A stretch of 64,000 nt of DNA from positions 1,054,001 through 1,118,000 of the forward strand of contig OZ220488.1 in the NCBI GenBank assembly GCA_965116155.1. The letters are read 5' to 3'. This document shows positions 1 to 8,443 of the stretch, piece by piece (position 1 is the first letter of the stretch; every line of letters begins with the position of its first letter). Position numbers and translations under genes: made by a program. The stretch is from G965116155 sp965116155. GTDB lineage: Bacteria; Bdellovibrionota; Bdellovibrionia; Bdellovibrionales; UBA1609. The notes below the pieces were generated by a model, which ran no database searches, was not told the origin of the DNA, and worked only from the letters and a program-made list of their open reading frames with translations.

Positions 1-730
1 CTTGGGTAAGAATATTGCGCCCCAATTCTAAGCCACCACTTTGTACAATGGTGCCCTGGTCTATAATGTGTACCTTTTGAGGCTGAATCTCATCCAGTAG
101 CTTAGGGTAATGGGTGATGAGCAAAATGGCGTTTTCAGCATTGTGGTACTTTCGAACCCCGCTTGCCACAAAACTAAGCGCATCAGCATCTAGACCGGAG
201 TCGGTTTCGTCTAACAAAGCAAGACGCGGGCGTAAGATCAACATCTGCAATATTTCGTTGCGCTTTTTTTCGCCACCCGAAAAGCCCTCGTTTAAATTGC
301 GGTCTAAAAAGCTCTTGTCCAAGCCAAGGCTTATGGCTTGTTTTTGTACCAAGGCTCTAAATTGCTCCTTATCTAAGGCCTGCACCCCTTGGTGTTGGCA
401 CATGTTTTTAAAGGCCGTAAACAAAAACTCAAAATTATTAAGCCCGCCCACCTCAACCGGATACTGGTAGGCCAAAAATATCCCCATTAAAGCGCGCTCG
501 CTTGGCTCTGTGTCTGTAAGGTCTATGGTTTGTAGGTCTTTCTCCCACTTGATACTGCCTTTAGTAACTTCGTACGCCGGATGCCCGGTTATAATGTGCG
601 CTAAGGAGCTTTTGCCCGATCCATTGGGGCCTATTAACGCATGCACCTCGCCAGGCTTAATGCTTAAACTTAGCCCCTTTAAAACCTGCGCGCCCTCAAT
701 TTGTGCATGTAGATCGCAAATTTCTAGCAT
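1..730 (-). CDS. sufC: SufC, Fe-S cluster assembly ATPase (3' end cut by window)
   Basis: ABC-type ATPase of the SUF iron-sulfur assembly complex. It works in the cytoplasm with SufB and SufD to build and transfer Fe-S clusters. I translated the minus strand from the ATG at 730. Seen: Walker A GPNGSGKS (residues 34-41), the SufC-like stretch FLAYQYPVEVGG (about 85-96), signature SGGEK (151-155), Walker B LALLDETDSGLD (170-181) and switch His207 (LLITH). The reading frame is still open at base 1 after 243 codons. Family members are usually about 250 residues, so only a few C-terminal residues are missing. It follows sufB on the same strand after about 30 bp, so the two are very likely co-transcribed. 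No sufD or sufS is visible here; they may lie beyond the left edge. Confidence 0.96.
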   Translation of the reverse strand, partial: MLEICDLHAQIEGAQVLKGLSLSIKPGEVHALIGPNGSGKSSLAHIITGHPAYEVTKGSIKWEKDLQTIDLTDTEPSERALMGIFLAYQYPVEVGGLNNFEFLFTAFKNMCQHQGVQALDKEQFRALVQKQAISLGLDKSFLDRNLNEGFSGGEKKRNEILQMLILRPRLALLDETDSGLDADALSFVASGVRKYHNAENAILLITHYPKLLDEIQPQKVHIIDQGTIVQSGGLELGRNILTQ

Positions 731-761
731 ATGTTTTGCCTTTAATAACCTATTTGATAAC

Positions 762-2261
762 CTAGCCTACGCTATTTTCTAATTTCATCTCTATCAAGTT
801 TACAGCCTCTACAGAAAATTCTAACGGCAACTGTTTAAACACTTTTTGGCAAAACCCGTTCACCAAAAGCGATACCGCTTGCTCGGTATTAAGGCCCCTA
901 GTGTTTAAATAAAACAACTGCTCCTCACTCAGTTTAGATGTAGAGGCTTCATGCTCCACCACGGCTGTTGGGTTTTTTATATCCAACCTAGGGTATGTGT
1001 TTGCCTGGCTGTTATCGCCCACGAGCATCGAGTCGCACTGCGAATAGTTGCGCGCGTTTTTAGCAGACGGCATCACCTTAACCATCCCCCGGTAGCTATT
1101 TACCGATTGGTCGGTGCTGATACCCTTTGAAACAATGGTGCTCTTGGTGTTAGGGCCTATGTGGATCATTTTTGTGCCCGTGTCGGCTTGCATATAATCA
1201 TGGGTCAAAGCAACAGAATAAAACTTGCCCACGCTGCCCTCGCCTTGCAAAATAACACTTGGGTACTTCCAAGTAATGGCAGACCCAGACTCCACCTGGG
1301 TCCACGAAATGCACGCCCTACGCCCCGCGCATTTGCCGCGTTTGGTTACAAAGTTATACACACCCCCGCGGCCTTCTTTGTCGCCCGTGTACCAGTTTTG
1401 CACCGTGCTGTAACGTATTGTTGCGTCTTCCAAGGCCACAAGTTCTACCACAGCGGCATGCAACTGATGCTCGTCACGCTGGGGGGCTGTGCAGCCTTCT
1501 AAATAATTCACAAACCCGCCCTCTTCAGCCACAACCAAAGTGCGCTCAAACTGGCCCGTGCCCGCAGCATTAATACGAAAATACGTAGACAAATCAATAG
1601 GGCACCTCACGCCCTTGGGAATATAACAAAAAGACCCATCCGTAAAAACCGCCGCATTAAGAGCCGCATAAAAATTATCCGTATACGGCACAACGCTGCC
1701 AAAGTATTTTTTTACCAAGTCCGGATGCTTTTGTATGGCCTCTGAAATAGAGCAAAATATGACCCCGTGTTTTGCTAGCAAATCCCCATGGGTTGTGCCC
1801 AAAGACACGCTGTCAAAAACCAAATCAAAAGCTACGCCCAGTTTTTTAGGATCGCTCTTAACTCCGGTAATGCGCTTTTGCTCACTAATGGGTATGCCTA
1901 AGCGTTTAAAAGTTTTAAGCAGCTCTGGCGAAAGTTCGTCCAAGCTTTTGGGGGCCTTTTTTTGCTTGGGAGCCGAGTAGTAGCTGATTTTATTAAAATC
2001 AATAGGGTCATATGTTAAGTGGCCCCAATCAGGGGGGCGCAAGCCAAGCCAATACTCGTAGGCTTTAAGGCGCATATCAAGCAGCCAAGAAGGCTCGTTT
2101 TTTTTCTTAGAAATAAAGCTTATTACGTCCTTATCTAAACCAGGGCGCACTTGGTCTACAGGCAGCTGTGTGCTAAACCCGTATTTATACTCGGGGCTTA
2201 AGTTTTTAAGTGTCGTCACAAGGGCCTTGTAACATAGCTGCCCAGCCGGTGCATAGGGCAC
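762..2261 (-). CDS. sufB: SufB, Fe-S cluster scaffold protein
   Basis: Scaffold subunit of the SufBC(D) complex. The 499-residue length fits SufB (about 480-495). Recognisable stretches are EYKYGF near residue 24, the block with KKNEPSWLLDMRLKAYEYW, GVIFCSISEAI, the β-helix core SFCYIPKGVRCPIDLSTYFRIN, and the segment with SWTQVESGSAITWKYPS. The start is not certain. GTG at 2261 gives a normal-length N terminus, no in-frame ATG lies close by, and the frame stays open further upstream. It is first in the sufB-sufC pair and divergent from the gene at 2304, with only about 42 bp between them, so the promoters of both must be in or near that gap. I see no obvious IscR or Fur box there. Confidence 0.97.
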   Translation of the reverse strand: MPYAPAGQLCYKALVTTLKNLSPEYKYGFSTQLPVDQVRPGLDKDVISFISKKKNEPSWLLDMRLKAYEYWLGLRPPDWGHLTYDPIDFNKISYYSAPKQKKAPKSLDELSPELLKTFKRLGIPISEQKRITGVKSDPKKLGVAFDLVFDSVSLGTTHGDLLAKHGVIFCSISEAIQKHPDLVKKYFGSVVPYTDNFYAALNAAVFTDGSFCYIPKGVRCPIDLSTYFRINAAGTGQFERTLVVAEEGGFVNYLEGCTAPQRDEHQLHAAVVELVALEDATIRYSTVQNWYTGDKEGRGGVYNFVTKRGKCAGRRACISWTQVESGSAITWKYPSVILQGEGSVGKFYSVALTHDYMQADTGTKMIHIGPNTKSTIVSKGISTDQSVNSYRGMVKVMPSAKNARNYSQCDSMLVGDNSQANTYPRLDIKNPTAVVEHEASTSKLSEEQLFYLNTRGLNTEQAVSLLVNGFCQKVFKQLPLEFSVEAVNLIEMKLENSVG

Positions 2262-2303
2262 CTTGGTTTTTTTATGTGCTACAGCTGCTATTAGCGAGTA
2301 AAG

Positions 2304-3173
2304 ATGCCGCTATTTACACAGTTAAAACGGATTGCAAAGCTCTTGCTCCCTAGCCTTGTGGTGCTGCTCAGCTTATGGGCTGCCGTGTGTACTTTAAAAC
2401 ATATCAGCCTCAGCCAAGTGTATGCCCCTTTGCACACTCCCTTTCATAACCTCCTGCGATCCCAAAAAGGGTTGTGGATTTTTGAGCCAGATTATACTGG
2501 CGCTTTGAGCCCTATGGCGCTAGATGCTGCCACCAGTACAAAAGCTGTTCCCAAGCTGGAGCTTAGCATGAGCCGCAACCACACCTGGTGGCTCTACCCG
2601 TATAAATACCTGCATCCACACACAAGCGCCAAGGGCTTTATAGAGCATAAAACCGATCAAGAGCTTAAGGGCACAAGGTGGCAAAAATCACAAAAACCTC
2701 TACTGACATTGGACGCAGCTTTAAAACGCACGCCTCATGCACCGGCTGTACTGCTAGTGTTACGCGGCTCTTTTGCGCCTCAAGAAGTAAACCGCGGAAT
2801 AGGGAATTTAATTTCAAATCTTACAACTTATGCAAAAAAACCCGTACTCATACAAACACACAACCAGCATCTGTTAAAGCAGTTAAAATCACAAAAACCC
2901 CAATGGCTTTATGGCCTGCCCGTATCGAGCAAAACAAAGTTGTTTTTATTTTTAAGCCTTGGCCTGCAAAGCCTCGTCAGCCTGCGTGCTGATTTTGTAC
3001 TTTGGAACGAGCAAGAGAGCGCACGGCACGGCTTTACAAAAGCCCTACTAGAAACAAAAAGACGGCAAATGCTGAATCTTTTAGACTTTAGCATAGTGCC
3101 AAAACACAGCCCACCATCTAGCGCGTGGGTTTACGACTTGGCTATAAGGCCCACTGCCAACTTGCCCCAGTAG
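2304..3173 (+). CDS. Membrane-anchored protein, possibly glycerophosphodiester phosphodiesterase-like
   Basis: 289 residues. There is one strong hydrophobic segment at about 13-29 (KLLLPSLVVLLSLWAAV), fitting a signal anchor. After it comes a soluble region in which LLTLDAALKRTPHAPAVLLVLRG, followed by VLIQTHNQHLLKQL and a second hydrophobic patch LFLFLSLGLQSLV, has the spacing of late β/α repeats of a GDPD/PLC-like TIM barrel. The usual catalytic HRG and EXD motifs of GDPD are not clearly present, so it could be a degenerate, non-catalytic member. It is divergent from sufB and upstream of the tol genes. The function is unknown and the family assignment is only a suggestion. Confidence 0.55.
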   Translation: MPLFTQLKRIAKLLLPSLVVLLSLWAAVCTLKHISLSQVYAPLHTPFHNLLRSQKGLWIFEPDYTGALSPMALDAATSTKAVPKLELSMSRNHTWWLYPYKYLHPHTSAKGFIEHKTDQELKGTRWQKSQKPLLTLDAALKRTPHAPAVLLVLRGSFAPQEVNRGIGNLISNLTTYAKKPVLIQTHNQHLLKQLKSQKPQWLYGLPVSSKTKLFLFLSLGLQSLVSLRADFVLWNEQESARHGFTKALLETKRRQMLNLLDFSIVPKHSPPSSAWVYDLAIRPTANLPQ

Positions 3174-3243
3174 ATTAAAAAGCTTTAACATAGCAAAGGG
3201 GGCGCTTGGGATATTTAATGGCTGGTGTGTTGTGGGGGTTAAT

Positions 3244-4062
3244 ATGAGTAGAAGTATGCAGTTTGTAACCAAGGGGAGGCTTAAGGGGCAGCTTAATGTT
3301 TTGACGATTGGGTTTTGGGCTGCTGGCTTTGGGTTTGCTTGCTTAGGAAGCACTGTGGCCTTGGCGCAAGAAGCTGCTACAGCAGCTCAAGCAGCTGATG
3401 CTGTCGCAGAAAGCAGCGTATGGAGCGCTATGCTTTCTGCCAGTATTCCAGTGCAGATCACTCTGCTGCTGCTTTTGGGCATGTCGATTGCCTCGTGGGC
3501 GATTGTGTTTTGGAAAAAAAAGCAGTTCCAGGCTATGAAGTCTGAGAACCAAAAGTTTGTGTCTCAGTTTTCTATTACCTCTTTAGGCGATATGCTGCAA
3601 AAAGCAAAAAATTTTGAGCACAGCACCTACGCCAATGTGTTTAGACTAAGTTACGAGGATTTACAAAAAAAACAACTAGACCTTAAAAACGAAGGCTCTC
3701 TTGGGCGCGGCATGCGCTGCATAAACAAGCACATAGACGAAGAGCTGGCACAGTTAGAAAAACACTTAGGCTTTTTGGCGACCACAGGCTCGACGGCGCC
3801 TTTTGTGGGTTTGTTTGGTACGGTTTGGGGCATTATGGGAGCTTTTCAAAAAATCGCAACCTCTAATATGGCGAGCCTTGCAGTGGTGGCGCCGGGCATA
3901 TCAGAGGCTCTTGTTGCAACGGCCATAGGCTTGGCGGTGGCCATACCGGCGACCGTTTTTTATAACCACTATCTGGGCCGCGTGCGTTTTGCTCAGCTAG
4001 AGCTTAAGGCTTTTGCTGATGAGCTCATTGATCGCCTTAAGCAAACTGCAAAATCGGCATAG
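3244..4062 (+). CDS. tolQ: TolQ/ExbB-family proton channel subunit
   Basis: Inner-membrane stator protein that uses the proton gradient to drive TolA. The family fold is visible: a first membrane segment (VQITLLLLLGMSIASWAIVFW), a large cytoplasmic loop, then LGFLATTGSTAPFVGLFGTVWGIMGAF and ALVATAIGLAVAIPATVFYN. The sequence is extended at the N terminus by a hydrophobic stretch ending ALAQ, resembling a cleavable signal peptide, as in some ExbB proteins. I chose ATG 3244, which has GGGGG about 5 bp upstream; GTG 3232 is also in frame. It heads a tolQ-tolR-tolA-tolB cluster. ExbB is the alternative name, but the neighbouring TolB supports TolQ. Confidence 0.92.
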   Translation: MSRSMQFVTKGRLKGQLNVLTIGFWAAGFGFACLGSTVALAQEAATAAQAADAVAESSVWSAMLSASIPVQITLLLLLGMSIASWAIVFWKKKQFQAMKSENQKFVSQFSITSLGDMLQKAKNFEHSTYANVFRLSYEDLQKKQLDLKNEGSLGRGMRCINKHIDEELAQLEKHLGFLATTGSTAPFVGLFGTVWGIMGAFQKIATSNMASLAVVAPGISEALVATAIGLAVAIPATVFYNHYLGRVRFAQLELKAFADELIDRLKQTAKSA

Positions 4063-4096
4063 GCTATAAACTTAAACCTGCTAAAAAGGTGCGCCA

Positions 4097-4504
4097 GTGG
4101 ATTTTGAAACAAAAGACCTCACCAGAAGACCAATGAGCGAAATTAACGTCACACCTTTTGTGGATGTGATGTTGGTGTTGCTGGTGATTTTTATGATCAC
4201 GGCCCCTGTAATGAAGCAAGGCCTAGACATCAACTTGCCTCAAACTAAAAACACCAAAACACTCTCTGAGGCAGAGGTGATTAAGCTTGTAATTAAAAGC
4301 TCAGGCGCAGTGTATATGGGTAAGCAGGTGATTCCAATGGCCCGATTAGGGCACAAGCTTAAAGGGCTTTTAAAGGGTCAGGCTGACAACAAAGTGCATA
4401 TAGAAGCTGACACGCGTGTTCCCTATGGCAAGGTCGCTCAGGTCATGGCTGAGGCAAAAGCTGCCGGGGTAAGCAGTGTGGGGCTGATCACCTTGCCAGA
4501 GTAG
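4097..4504 (+). CDS. tolR: TolR/ExbD-family biopolymer transport protein
   Basis: 135-residue partner of TolQ, with a single membrane anchor and a periplasmic domain. The N-terminal motif MSEINVTPFVDVMLVLLVIFMITAP is typical, and the Asp of FVDVMLV is the proton-relay residue of the family. The periplasmic end has the usual TolR/ExbD pattern (VHIEADTRVPYGKVAQVMAEAKAAGV). GTG 4097 is preceded by AAGG about 8 bp upstream; the in-frame ATG at 4133 would remove only the leading MDFETKDLTRRP. It lies 34 bp after tolQ and 11 bp before the TolA-like gene, fitting one transcript. Confidence 0.93.
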   Translation: MDFETKDLTRRPMSEINVTPFVDVMLVLLVIFMITAPVMKQGLDINLPQTKNTKTLSEAEVIKLVIKSSGAVYMGKQVIPMARLGHKLKGLLKGQADNKVHIEADTRVPYGKVAQVMAEAKAAGVSSVGLITLPE

Positions 4505-4515
4505 GTAAAGAGCTT

Positions 4516-5175
4516 TTGGAAAAAATTTTGTGCTCATTGCAAAAGGTGCCTAGGCACGTATGGTGCTCCATTTTTTTGCACTTTGGGGTTGTGCTAGTAA
4601 GCATGTTAATGTCTAGCATTGCATGGCACAAAAACGTGCACACTAACCTGGGGCTAAAGGTTGAAGTGATTGCTTTGCCTGACAAAAAACCTGCTGTTCC
4701 TAAAAGGCAAAAAAAAATAACACCCAAAAAAACGCGTCCCAAAACCAAATCCGAGGCCAAGCCTGTACCAAAACTGGCTGCCAAAAAAACTGTCTCTCTA
4801 GAAGACAAACTCACTCCCAAAACCGTGAGCCCCCCTCCTACGCCGGCTCCTGCACCTGCTAAGGGTAATATTTTGTCCGAAGGCTCTAATAGAAGCGGCA
4901 TAGAGCAGCTACATTTTAACAACTACTATGCTGACCTTAAGGCCCATGTGGATGGATTTTGGAGCTTGCCGCAGTGGTTAATGAACAAAGGGCTAAAGGC
5001 GCAGGTTTTGGTAATGGTGAGTAAAAATGGTAACTTAAAATACAGCACTTGGTTACACAAATCGGGCAATAAGATTTTTGATAACATGGTTTTAGGCACG
5101 CTTAGGCGGGCTGTGCCTTTTCCGCGCCCACCTAAAAGTTTAATAGGCGTGGAGTATGCTTTAAATTTTGACTAG
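4516..5175 (+). CDS. tolA: TolA/TonB-like energy transducer
   Basis: 219 residues. One N-terminal membrane segment (about 14-34, including FLHFGVVLVSMLMSSIAW) is followed by a Lys/Pro-rich periplasmic linker (about 55-117, with KKPAVPKRQKK and PPPTPAPAPA) and a C-terminal TonB/TolA-type domain (about 125-219, containing YADLKAHVDGFWSLPQWL and FDNMVLGTLRRAVPFPRPP). It would span the periplasm and link the TolQ/TolR motor to TolB or Pal at the outer membrane. The start appears to be TTG 4516; no ATG lies nearby in frame. Its 3' end overlaps the longest open frame of tolB. The name rests on position and architecture, since TonB and TolA C-terminal domains are hard to tell apart by eye. Confidence 0.85.
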   Translation: MEKILCSLQKVPRHVWCSIFLHFGVVLVSMLMSSIAWHKNVHTNLGLKVEVIALPDKKPAVPKRQKKITPKKTRPKTKSEAKPVPKLAAKKTVSLEDKLTPKTVSPPPTPAPAPAKGNILSEGSNRSGIEQLHFNNYYADLKAHVDGFWSLPQWLMNKGLKAQVLVMVSKNGNLKYSTWLHKSGNKIFDNMVLGTLRRAVPFPRPPKSLIGVEYALNFD

Positions 5176-5185
5176 CACAATTAAG

Positions 5186-6685
5186 ATGGCAAAGACGGAA
5201 AAATTTATGCTTAAACACCTCATTACTACATTGGGATTGATTTTTTTCTGTGCATTCGCATGGATAGATACATCACATGGCCAGACCTTAGGCTTTAAAA
5301 AGCGTGTTTATATCGATATTGATCAGGCTAAAGTTAAAAAAAGCCTGCTCGCCATTACGCCTTTTGGAGTAATGGATAAAAAAATCAAACCCAAAAATCA
5401 AAAACTTGCCCAAAAGCTCTATGCTTCTATAATGCAGAATTTGGAGCTGTCTTTTTTGTTTGAGACTTTGGACAAAAAATCCTGGGATCACACTCTTAGC
5501 AAAAGCCTTTTGCCTCAAAGTGAAACCCAGCCAGAGGGGTTTGATTTTGAAAACTGGTCCACGCTGGGTGTGGATTTTCTTATTCGCAGTGCTTATAAGA
5601 CCTCTTGGTCTAAAATGCAGTTGGTGGTTTATGTGTATTATGTGCCTCACAAGACCTTGGTATTTAGTAAATCTTATACGCACAAAAAAAAGCATATGGA
5701 TTTTATAGCGCATAGTTTGGCTAATGACTTAGTAAAAAGCCTCACGCGCAAGGGGTCGTTTTTTTTGTCTCGCCTTGTAAGCGTGCGGTACAAAGGTTTT
5801 CGTGGCAAGAAAGAGATCTGGGCCATGGATTGGAACACTAAAAACGCCAAGCAAATCACCCGCACGGGGCTTAGTATTTCGCCAGCGTGGTCGCCTTTGG
5901 GCAATTTAATTGCGTATACGGCTTTTTCTGTTCACAAAAGGGGCAAAAAGTATTTAGGTAGAAACGCAGATTTATATTTATACAATATTAAGCGCAAACG
6001 GCACAGTTTGTTGTCTTATATTAAGGGTATTAATTCGGGGGCGGATTTTTTGCCTTCGGGACGGGGTTTAGTGTTTACGCGTACGCGTAAGGGTGAAAAA
6101 AACACTGACATTTTCAGGGTGGATGTTACGGGCAAAAACCTAACAGCTCTTACCATGGGGCCTTATGGTGCAATGAATATTGAGCCTGCGGTTTCGCCTG
6201 ATGGTACAAAGATTGCCTTCTCTAGTGACCGCAGTGGGCGGCCTCATATTTATGTTATGCCTATCGATGGCGAAAGCAAGCAGGTGGCTAAGGTGTTAAC
6301 TTTTGCTGGAGTGTACAACTCTACTCCTAGGTGGTCGCCTGATGGTGAGAAGATTGTGTTTGCTAGTTTTGACCGCAGGCGGCAGGCGTTTGATGTGTTT
6401 TTAATCAATGCCAATGGCCGTGGGCTTAAAAGGCTGACCAGTGCCAGAAAAATAAACGGCCGCTGGTCTAATAATGAGTATCCGATTTTTGCTCCTGGCG
6501 GCACGCACATACTGTTTGTAAGTGACCGCAGCGGCAAGAAGCAGCTTTATATGACGGATACTGCGGGCCGTAATCTCAAGCGCATTAGCTTTGATGCGTA
6601 TTATTACGAATCGCCTCGTTTTTTAAACTCCCATCTTCCTAGTAACCTCAGCCGCGAACCCCTATCCAAATCTAATTGGCAATAA
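5186..6685 (+). CDS. tolB: TolB, periplasmic β-propeller of the Tol system
   Basis: Periplasmic protein that connects TolA and Pal and takes part in outer-membrane constriction during division. There is a signal peptide around residues 8-33 (LITTLGLIFFCAFAW then SHGQ). The TolB N-terminal domain occupies about 40-190. A chain of PD40 propeller repeats follows, for example ISPAWSPLGNLIAYTAF, EPAVSPDGTKIAFSSDRSG, TPRWSPDGEKIVFASFDRR and YPIFAPGGTHILFVSDRSG. The frame is open from TTG 5168; I prefer ATG 5186, and ATG 5207 is also possible. At about 499 residues it is longer than E. coli TolB (430). No pal gene follows, which is unusual: a palindromic repeat begins 2 bp after the stop. Confidence 0.95.
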   Translation: MAKTEKFMLKHLITTLGLIFFCAFAWIDTSHGQTLGFKKRVYIDIDQAKVKKSLLAITPFGVMDKKIKPKNQKLAQKLYASIMQNLELSFLFETLDKKSWDHTLSKSLLPQSETQPEGFDFENWSTLGVDFLIRSAYKTSWSKMQLVVYVYYVPHKTLVFSKSYTHKKKHMDFIAHSLANDLVKSLTRKGSFFLSRLVSVRYKGFRGKKEIWAMDWNTKNAKQITRTGLSISPAWSPLGNLIAYTAFSVHKRGKKYLGRNADLYLYNIKRKRHSLLSYIKGINSGADFLPSGRGLVFTRTRKGEKNTDIFRVDVTGKNLTALTMGPYGAMNIEPAVSPDGTKIAFSSDRSGRPHIYVMPIDGESKQVAKVLTFAGVYNSTPRWSPDGEKIVFASFDRRRQAFDVFLINANGRGLKRLTSARKINGRWSNNEYPIFAPGGTHILFVSDRSGKKQLYMTDTAGRNLKRISFDAYYYESPRFLNSHLPSNLSREPLSKSNWQ

Positions 6686-6686
6686 G

Positions 6687-7106
6687 TTAGAGCGCTAGAA
6701 AAATAAAATTGGGCAATAAGAGCCAACTCCAGAGCAGCCTCTGCAAGAGGCGTCTGCGAAGGAGGTGGCGCATTACCCAATTTTATTTTGCGGCCTATAA
6801 GGGATCTATGCGCCTGTAGCGAAGGGCCAAAGGCCCGTAGCGACTGTATGTTCGTCAAAGCTCCGTGCATTGAGCAAACAAGTTTAGAGCGCTAGCGAAA
6901 TTCTCTGTGGGACGCTTGGTCCGTAAGGATTAGAGTGTTAGCCACATGCTCTGGGCCAAGCGCAGTCTCCCTGATAGTCCCTGAAAGGGACGATAATCAG
7001 GGAGACAAGTGACCCACAGAGCATGTGGCGGCCTATAAGGCACCCTGATGGCCGCGCCTTTCAGGCGCTATCAGTGTGCCGCCGCTCTACCCCAGAGAAT
7101 TTTATT
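6687..7106 (+). repeat. Cluster of palindromic elements: A1, A2 and A3 nested in A2
   Basis: The 419-bp gap between tolB and the ATPase gene holds no gene. Element A1 (6687-6802) begins TTAGAGCGCTAG, has long complementary arms (AAAATAAAATTGGG at about 6699 and CCCAATTTTATTTT at about 6777) and ends CGGCCTATAAGG. Element A2 begins TTAGAGCGCTAG at 6884; its arms are GAAATTCTCTG (6897) and CAGAGAATTTT (about 7093). Inside A2 sits A3 (6930-7040), TTAGAGTGTTAG to CGGCCTATAAGG, with arms CCACATGCTCTG and CAGAGCATGTGG. Between A1 and A2 a linker with GAAGGGCCAAAGGCCC and GTCAAAGCTCCGTGCATTGAG recurs near 28660. The last bases of A2 overlap the stop codon of the ATPase gene. Confidence 0.85.
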
Positions 7107-8271
7107 AGTCCTTTAATTTGGGTAATTTGGGCAATAAACTGCTCCAGTGGAGGGACTCTATGCCGGATGGGGATTCGTATTCTTGCAATGGCTCCAAGTG
7201 CAGCTGTACGCATCGAGCTTTAGGAAACTTGGTTTTAAAATATTTTAACCCTGCGGCAATGGTTTTAGACCGCAGCTTGCACTCTATGGCCAATATGGGC
7301 TTTTGGTTCTGCACAACAACAAAATCCACCTCTCTGTGGTCAGAGTCACGAAAATAACACAGCTCCATATCAGCACCATTGTAATCTTGCATAAAATGCA
7401 CCCATTTTAATAAGTGCCCTGCAACGAGATTTTCAAACCTGGGCCCCGCTTCTAATACCTCAGCCCAATTATAAAGATAGTGCTTTTGAGCTTTTTTAAG
7501 AGAGCGCAATTTTTTAGCCCTAAAAGACGCCACCCTATAAATAAGATACATACGCTCCAAAATATTAAGATACTTATCTATGGTTTTGTACGACACTCCA
7601 AAATCCTCACTCAACGCGCTTATAGAAAGCGGGCTGCCCACGCGATTGGGCAAACTCAGCAACACATGCTCCATTGCAGACAGATTTTGCGCCAGCTCAA
7701 GCGAAGGGATGTCTTCATGTATAATGCGCGTTCTATATTCTCGCCGCCACCTTAGGGCTTTTCGCTGTGAGCCAGACAAAAAAGGCTCCGGAAAACCACC
7801 CAAAGCGAGTAGGTCTTGCATATCCTGTTGGCTTTTAACCTTAAGCTCTCCTACAGTAAAGGGGTGCAGCCTGTAGTGGTGATACCGGCCTGCAAGAGAG
7901 TCACCAGAATGCCGGTAGTAATCCAAATGAGCACTGCCTGTTACTAGGATACGCTTTTTAGTCCTATGCTTATCGTAAAAACCTTTAATGTAATTGCGCC
8001 AATTTTTAAACTTATGCACCTCATCGAAAATAACAAAGTTACTGGTGGGGAATTTTTCTCTTAAAATAAACTCCCTATCTGCTGCAATGTCCCAGTTCAA
8101 GTAGTAGTGACTTTTGGGAGCCAAAGATAGCGCCAAAGTGGTTTTGCCCACTTGCCTAGGGCCACTTATGAAGACCATTTTTTCTTTTAAGTCCTCTAGG
8201 ACGGGCTTTTTTAAATACCTGTTCACTCTCCCATTGTACCAAAATTTTGGATGCCCGTCCAAAATTTCCAT
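7105..8271 (-). CDS. AAA-family ATPase with C-terminal DUF4143 nuclease-like domain
   Basis: 388 residues. The N-terminal ATPase half has Walker A GPRQVGKTT (about 37-45), Walker B FVIFDEVHKFKNW and sensor-like ILVTGSAHLDYYRHSGDSLAGRYHHYRLHPFTVGEL, the signature of the archaeal-type AAA_14/DUF4143 family. A winged-helix stretch (ISALSEDFGVSYKTIDKYLNILERMYLIYRV) and a C-terminal PD-(D/E)XK-like region (REVDFVVVQNQKPILAIECKLR) follow. These proteins are common accessory genes of prokaryotes with poorly known function; some are thought to act in DNA transactions or toxin-antitoxin-like settings. It sits between palindromic repeats and the Rpn nucleases. The start is ATG 8271 and the length is normal. 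Confidence 0.88.
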   Translation of the reverse strand: MEILDGHPKFWYNGRVNRYLKKPVLEDLKEKMVFISGPRQVGKTTLALSLAPKSHYYLNWDIAADREFILREKFPTSNFVIFDEVHKFKNWRNYIKGFYDKHRTKKRILVTGSAHLDYYRHSGDSLAGRYHHYRLHPFTVGELKVKSQQDMQDLLALGGFPEPFLSGSQRKALRWRREYRTRIIHEDIPSLELAQNLSAMEHVLLSLPNRVGSPLSISALSEDFGVSYKTIDKYLNILERMYLIYRVASFRAKKLRSLKKAQKHYLYNWAEVLEAGPRFENLVAGHLLKWVHFMQDYNGADMELCYFRDSDHREVDFVVVQNQKPILAIECKLRSKTIAAGLKYFKTKFPKARCVQLHLEPLQEYESPSGIESLHWSSLLPKLPKLKD

Positions 8272-8392
8272 GGATTTTTTGGAGGGGTATCCAAAAATTC
8301 AGGCCCCTAATGTGAAGACGCCACGCGCCGTTATGCATTAAACGTGTGCACCCCTCAATGTAATCCCCTGCAATATGCGCCATACACTAGCC

Positions 8393-8443
8393 GCGACTGA
8401 AGTATGTTCTCCGGGAACAAGCTATCCAGCACGTGAGGGTACC
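8393..8443 (-). repeat. Composite repeat end: type B right end plus CTGAAGTATGTTCTCCGG module
   Basis: Read on the minus strand, the stop codon of the downstream-facing Rpn gene runs straight into ACCCTCACGTGCTGGATAGC and then CCCGGAGAACATACTTCAG. The same two modules in the same order and nearly the same spacing recur at 25192-25236. The piece at 8423-8443 is the right end of a type B element; the rest of B is missing here. The remaining bases from 8272 to 8392 contain no gene that I can support. Confidence 0.7.

Noticed and set aside
6604..7223. Short frames across the repeat cluster after tolB (6604-6870 minus, 7023-7223 plus)
   Set aside because: They run through palindromic repeats and recur with them; no independent evidence of coding.
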